A stretch of DNA of 7,066 nt from Actinocrinis sp035650855 (GTDB taxonomy: Bacteria; Actinomycetota; Actinomycetes; Streptomycetales; Catenulisporaceae): positions 1 to 7,066 of the forward strand of contig NZ_DASRGV010000351.1 in assembly GCF_035650855.1 (NCBI RefSeq), written 5' to 3'. Within the stretch, counting starts at the first letter, position 1. Every line of letters starts with the position of its first letter. The position numbers and the translations under genes are program-made. The notes beneath the pieces were generated by a model, which worked only from the letters and a program-made list of their open reading frames with translations, made no database searches and had not been told where the DNA came from. This document shows positions 4,769 to 7,066 of the stretch, in pieces.

Positions 4769-5836
4769 ATGAAGCTCAAAGGCCTCGCTCTGTGCACCGT
4801 CGCCGCACTCTCCTTCGGCGCGCTCGCCGGATGCTCGAGCACCAAGTCGACCGGCGGCTCCGGCGGGGGCGGCAGCGCGCCGGTGGTCGGCGTGGACTAT
4901 CCGCGTTCGGACACCGACTTCTGGAACTCCTTCATCCAGTACACCCCGCAGTACGGCAGCAAGCTGGCCCTGGACCTGAAGACCACGAACTCGCAGAACG
5001 ACGTGGCCAAGCTGGCCGCGAACGTGCAGACCATGATGGCCGAGGGCGTACAGGGCGTGGTCATGGCGCCGCAGGACACCGCCGCGATCGCGCCGACCCT
5101 CTCGCAGCTGGCCGCGAAGAAGATCCCGGTGGTCTCGGTCGACACGCGGCCGGACACGGGCAACGTGTACATGGTGGTGCGCGCCGACAACCGCGCCTAC
5201 GGGACGAAGGCCTGCCAGTTCCTCGGCGCCAAGCTGAACGGCAAGGGCGAGGTGGTCATGCTGGAAGGCGACCTGGCCTCCATCAACGGCCGCGACCGCA
5301 CCGAGGCCTTCAACGACTGCATGAAGCAGAACTTCCCCGGCATCAAGGTCTACGGCGAGGCCACCAACTGGGACGGGGCGACCGCCTCGCAGAAGCTGCA
5401 GACCGACCTGACGGCGCATCCGGACATCAAGGGCGTCTACATGGAGTCCAGCTTCGCGCTCTCCGGCACCCTGCAGCTGCTCCAGCAGAAGGGCCTGCTC
5501 GTCGCGCCGACCGACCCCAAGCACGTGTTCGTCGTCTCCAACGACGGAATTCCCGAGGAGCTCAAGGACATCGCGGCCGGCAAGATCGACGCCACCGTCT
5601 CCCAGCCCGCCGACCTCTATGCCGAATACGCGCTCTACTACATCAAGGCCGCGATCCAGGGCAAGACCTTCCAGCCCGGCCCGACCGACCACAACAGCAC
5701 CATCATCCAGGTGCGCGCCGGGCTGCTCGAGGACCAGCTCTCCGCGCCGCTGGTGACCGCGGACGGCGCGACCTACGGCGGGATCTCCAGTCTCAAGAGC
5801 ACTGACACCTCCCTGTGGGGCAACCACCTCAGCTGA
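4769..5836 (+). CDS. Sugar ABC transporter substrate-binding lipoprotein (RbsB-like)
   Basis: Predicted membrane-anchored receptor that captures a sugar outside the cell and delivers it to an ABC importer. 355 residues. A lipoprotein signal ends in the lipobox LAGC, with C22 as the lipidated residue, followed by a flexible STGGSGGGG stretch. Residues 38-330 form a type I periplasmic-binding fold of the ribose/galactose class: VGVDYPRSDTDFW at the start, VVMAPQD (97-103), DTRPD (125-129), NGRDRTEAF (173-181), SNDG (257-260) and SQP (278-280). These correspond to ribose-binding-protein ligand contacts, including the Asp-Arg pair, the Arg of the GRDR loop, D259 and Q279. The gene begins 11 nt after fucD and is followed after 20 nt by the ATPase gene. 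The context points to L-fucose or a similar deoxysugar as ligand. That is inference; the fold and role are well supported. Confidence 0.9.
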   Translation: MKLKGLALCTVAALSFGALAGCSSTKSTGGSGGGGSAPVVGVDYPRSDTDFWNSFIQYTPQYGSKLALDLKTTNSQNDVAKLAANVQTMMAEGVQGVVMAPQDTAAIAPTLSQLAAKKIPVVSVDTRPDTGNVYMVVRADNRAYGTKACQFLGAKLNGKGEVVMLEGDLASINGRDRTEAFNDCMKQNFPGIKVYGEATNWDGATASQKLQTDLTAHPDIKGVYMESSFALSGTLQLLQQKGLLVAPTDPKHVFVVSNDGIPEELKDIAAGKIDATVSQPADLYAEYALYYIKAAIQGKTFQPGPTDHNSTIIQVRAGLLEDQLSAPLVTADGATYGGISSLKSTDTSLWGNHLS

Positions 5837-5856
5837 GCGGAAGCGGTAAGTACGCG

Positions 5857-7066
5857 ATGGGCACGGTCCCGCCGGTCGCCGAGGCGACGGGCATCACCAA
5901 GCGGTTCGGCTCGACGGTGGCGCTGCGCGAGGCGCACATCACCGTCGAGCCGGGCCAGACGCACGCCCTCGTCGGGCGCAACGGCGCCGGCAAGTCCACG
6001 CTGGTCTCGATCCTGACCGGGCTGCAGATCCCGGACGAGGGCGCCGTCGCCTTCGGGGGCACCCCGGCGCCGCGGCCGGCCGACCGGGACGCCTGGCGCC
6101 GCAGGGTGGCCTGCGTTTATCAGAAGTCGACGATCATCCCGCAGCTGACGGTGGCGGAGAACCTGTTCCTGCACCGGCACGCGCGCGGCCGCGGCGGGCT
6201 GATCAGCTGGCCCGCCGTGCGCCGCCAGGCCCGCGACCTGCTGGCGGCCTGGTCGGTGGACGTGGACGTGCGCGCGCCGGCCGGCGAGCTCTCGGTCGAG
6301 CAGCGGCAGTTCGTGGAGATCGCGCGGGCGCTCTCGTTCGGCGCGCGGTTCATCATCCTGGACGAGCCGACCGCGCAACTGGACGCGGCCGCGATCGCCC
6401 GGCTCTTCCAGCGCATCCGCGAGCTGCAGGCGCAGGGCGTGACGTTCCTGTACATCAGCCACCACCTGGAAGAGATCTACGAGATCTGCGACACCGTGAC
6501 GGTGTTCCGGGACGCGCGCCACGTGCTGACCGCGCCGGTCGAGCAGCTGGCCCGCGCGGAGCTGGTGGCGGCGATGACCGGGGAAGCCGCCACCGCCGGT
6601 GGCGGCCGGCTCGAGCGGCCGCAGGTCGCCGATACCGCGCGCGAGGTGCTCACCGTCTCAGAGCTCTCCCTGTCAGAGGCCTACCAGGGGGTGTCGTTCG
6701 CGGTGCGCCCGGGCGAGATCGTGGGCCTGGCCGGGGCGGCGAGCAGCGGGCGCACGGAACTGGCCGAGACCATCGCGGGCCTGCGCGCGGCCGACGCGGG
6801 AGAGGTCCGCATCTCGGGGCGGCGGCCGCGACCGGGCAGCGTGCCGGACGCGTTGGCCGCCGGGGTCGGCTTCGTGCCGCAGGACCGCCACCACCAGGGC
6901 TACGTGCCGCAGCTGTCGATCGCGGACAACGGCACGCTGACCGTGCCGCGGCGGCTCGGCCCGCGCGGGCTGATCAACCACCGGCGGCGCGACGAGATCG
7001 CGCAGGCGATGATCGAGAACCTGGCCATCGTCACCCCCGGGCCCGAGCAGCAGGTCTCCGGCCTCT
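5857..7066 (+). CDS. Sugar ABC transporter ATPase, RbsA/MglA type, 3' end cut by window
   Basis: Predicted cytoplasmic ATPase energising the importer served by the upstream lipoprotein. 403 residues are visible of an expected ~500. The first ATPase domain (about 7-243) has Walker A GRNGAGKST (40-48), a Q-loop at YQK (88-90), signature LSVEQ (145-149), Walker B FIILDEP (165-171) and the switch His in ISHH (200-203). The second (from about 263) has the degenerate Walker A usual in this family, GLAGAASSGRT, with Arg in place of Lys (residue 299), and PQDRHHQG. The window ends just before its signature motif. In the first signature, E148 replaces the glycine (or small residue) usual at that position. 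ATG at 5857 is preceded by GGAAGCGG with a rather long 10-nt spacer. It lies 20 nt after the lipoprotein gene with no terminator, so is operonic. A permease gene is expected next but not visible. The sugar is inferred from fucD. Confidence 0.92.
   Translation, partial: MGTVPPVAEATGITKRFGSTVALREAHITVEPGQTHALVGRNGAGKSTLVSILTGLQIPDEGAVAFGGTPAPRPADRDAWRRRVACVYQKSTIIPQLTVAENLFLHRHARGRGGLISWPAVRRQARDLLAAWSVDVDVRAPAGELSVEQRQFVEIARALSFGARFIILDEPTAQLDAAAIARLFQRIRELQAQGVTFLYISHHLEEIYEICDTVTVFRDARHVLTAPVEQLARAELVAAMTGEAATAGGGRLERPQVADTAREVLTVSELSLSEAYQGVSFAVRPGEIVGLAGAASSGRTELAETIAGLRAADAGEVRISGRRPRPGSVPDALAAGVGFVPQDRHHQGYVPQLSIADNGTLTVPRRLGPRGLINHRRRDEIAQAMIENLAIVTPGPEQQVSGL

Noticed and set aside
3282..4769. 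Long open frame (495 codons) on the minus strand opposite fucD.
   Set aside because: It exactly shadows a gene with every active-site residue of FucD, has a biased composition and no recognisable domain. Long antisense frames are expected in high-GC coding DNA.
4658..5827. 389-codon minus-strand frame opposite the binding-protein gene.
   Set aside because: Val/Leu/Arg/Gly/His-rich composition typical of an antisense shadow; the plus strand has a clear lipobox protein with ribosome site.

Overview
The window is chromosomal DNA from a high-GC actinobacterium. The coding regions have G/C-rich third positions, two secreted enzymes carry family 2 carbohydrate-binding modules (CBM2) on Ser/Thr/Pro or Ser-Ala linkers, and one secretory gene appears to start at TTG. 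A Streptomyces- or Catenulispora-like soil saprophyte would fit, but nothing here fixes the genus.

Left arm (1-2789, minus strand): two secreted plant-surface enzymes in tandem. First in transcription order is a cutinase/polyester hydrolase of the Thermobifida cutinase-IsPETase family, with a C-terminal CBM2 on a (Ser-Ala)14 linker. A perfect 16-bp hairpin follows. Then comes a CBM2-GH54 alpha-L-arabinofuranosidase (AbfB type) that runs off the left edge before its C-terminus.

Centre (2790-3383): a 594-bp divergent control region with no credible gene. It holds four copies of the octamer CATCCCAT or its complement, two candidate promoters for the rightward operon and a weak one for the cutinase gene, plus inverted repeats. 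One octamer covers the start codon of the rightward operon, and the nearest promoter is placed so that its transcript would begin at about the ATG (leaderless).

Right arm (3384-7066, plus strand): a tightly packed operon of L-fuconate dehydratase (fucD), a sugar-binding lipoprotein, and a double-domain RbsA/MglA-type ABC ATPase that runs off the right edge. This is probably an L-fucose (or related 6-deoxysugar) uptake and non-phosphorylative catabolism operon. Its permease and remaining enzymes would lie downstream.

Together the locus looks like a plant cell-wall/cuticle module. The leftward enzymes open cutin and arabinose-decorated hemicellulose while anchored to polysaccharide, and the rightward operon imports and degrades a released deoxysugar. 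The shared octamers suggest, but do not prove, common regulation. The most unusual item is the natural fusion of a PETase-family esterase to a cellulose-binding-type module.
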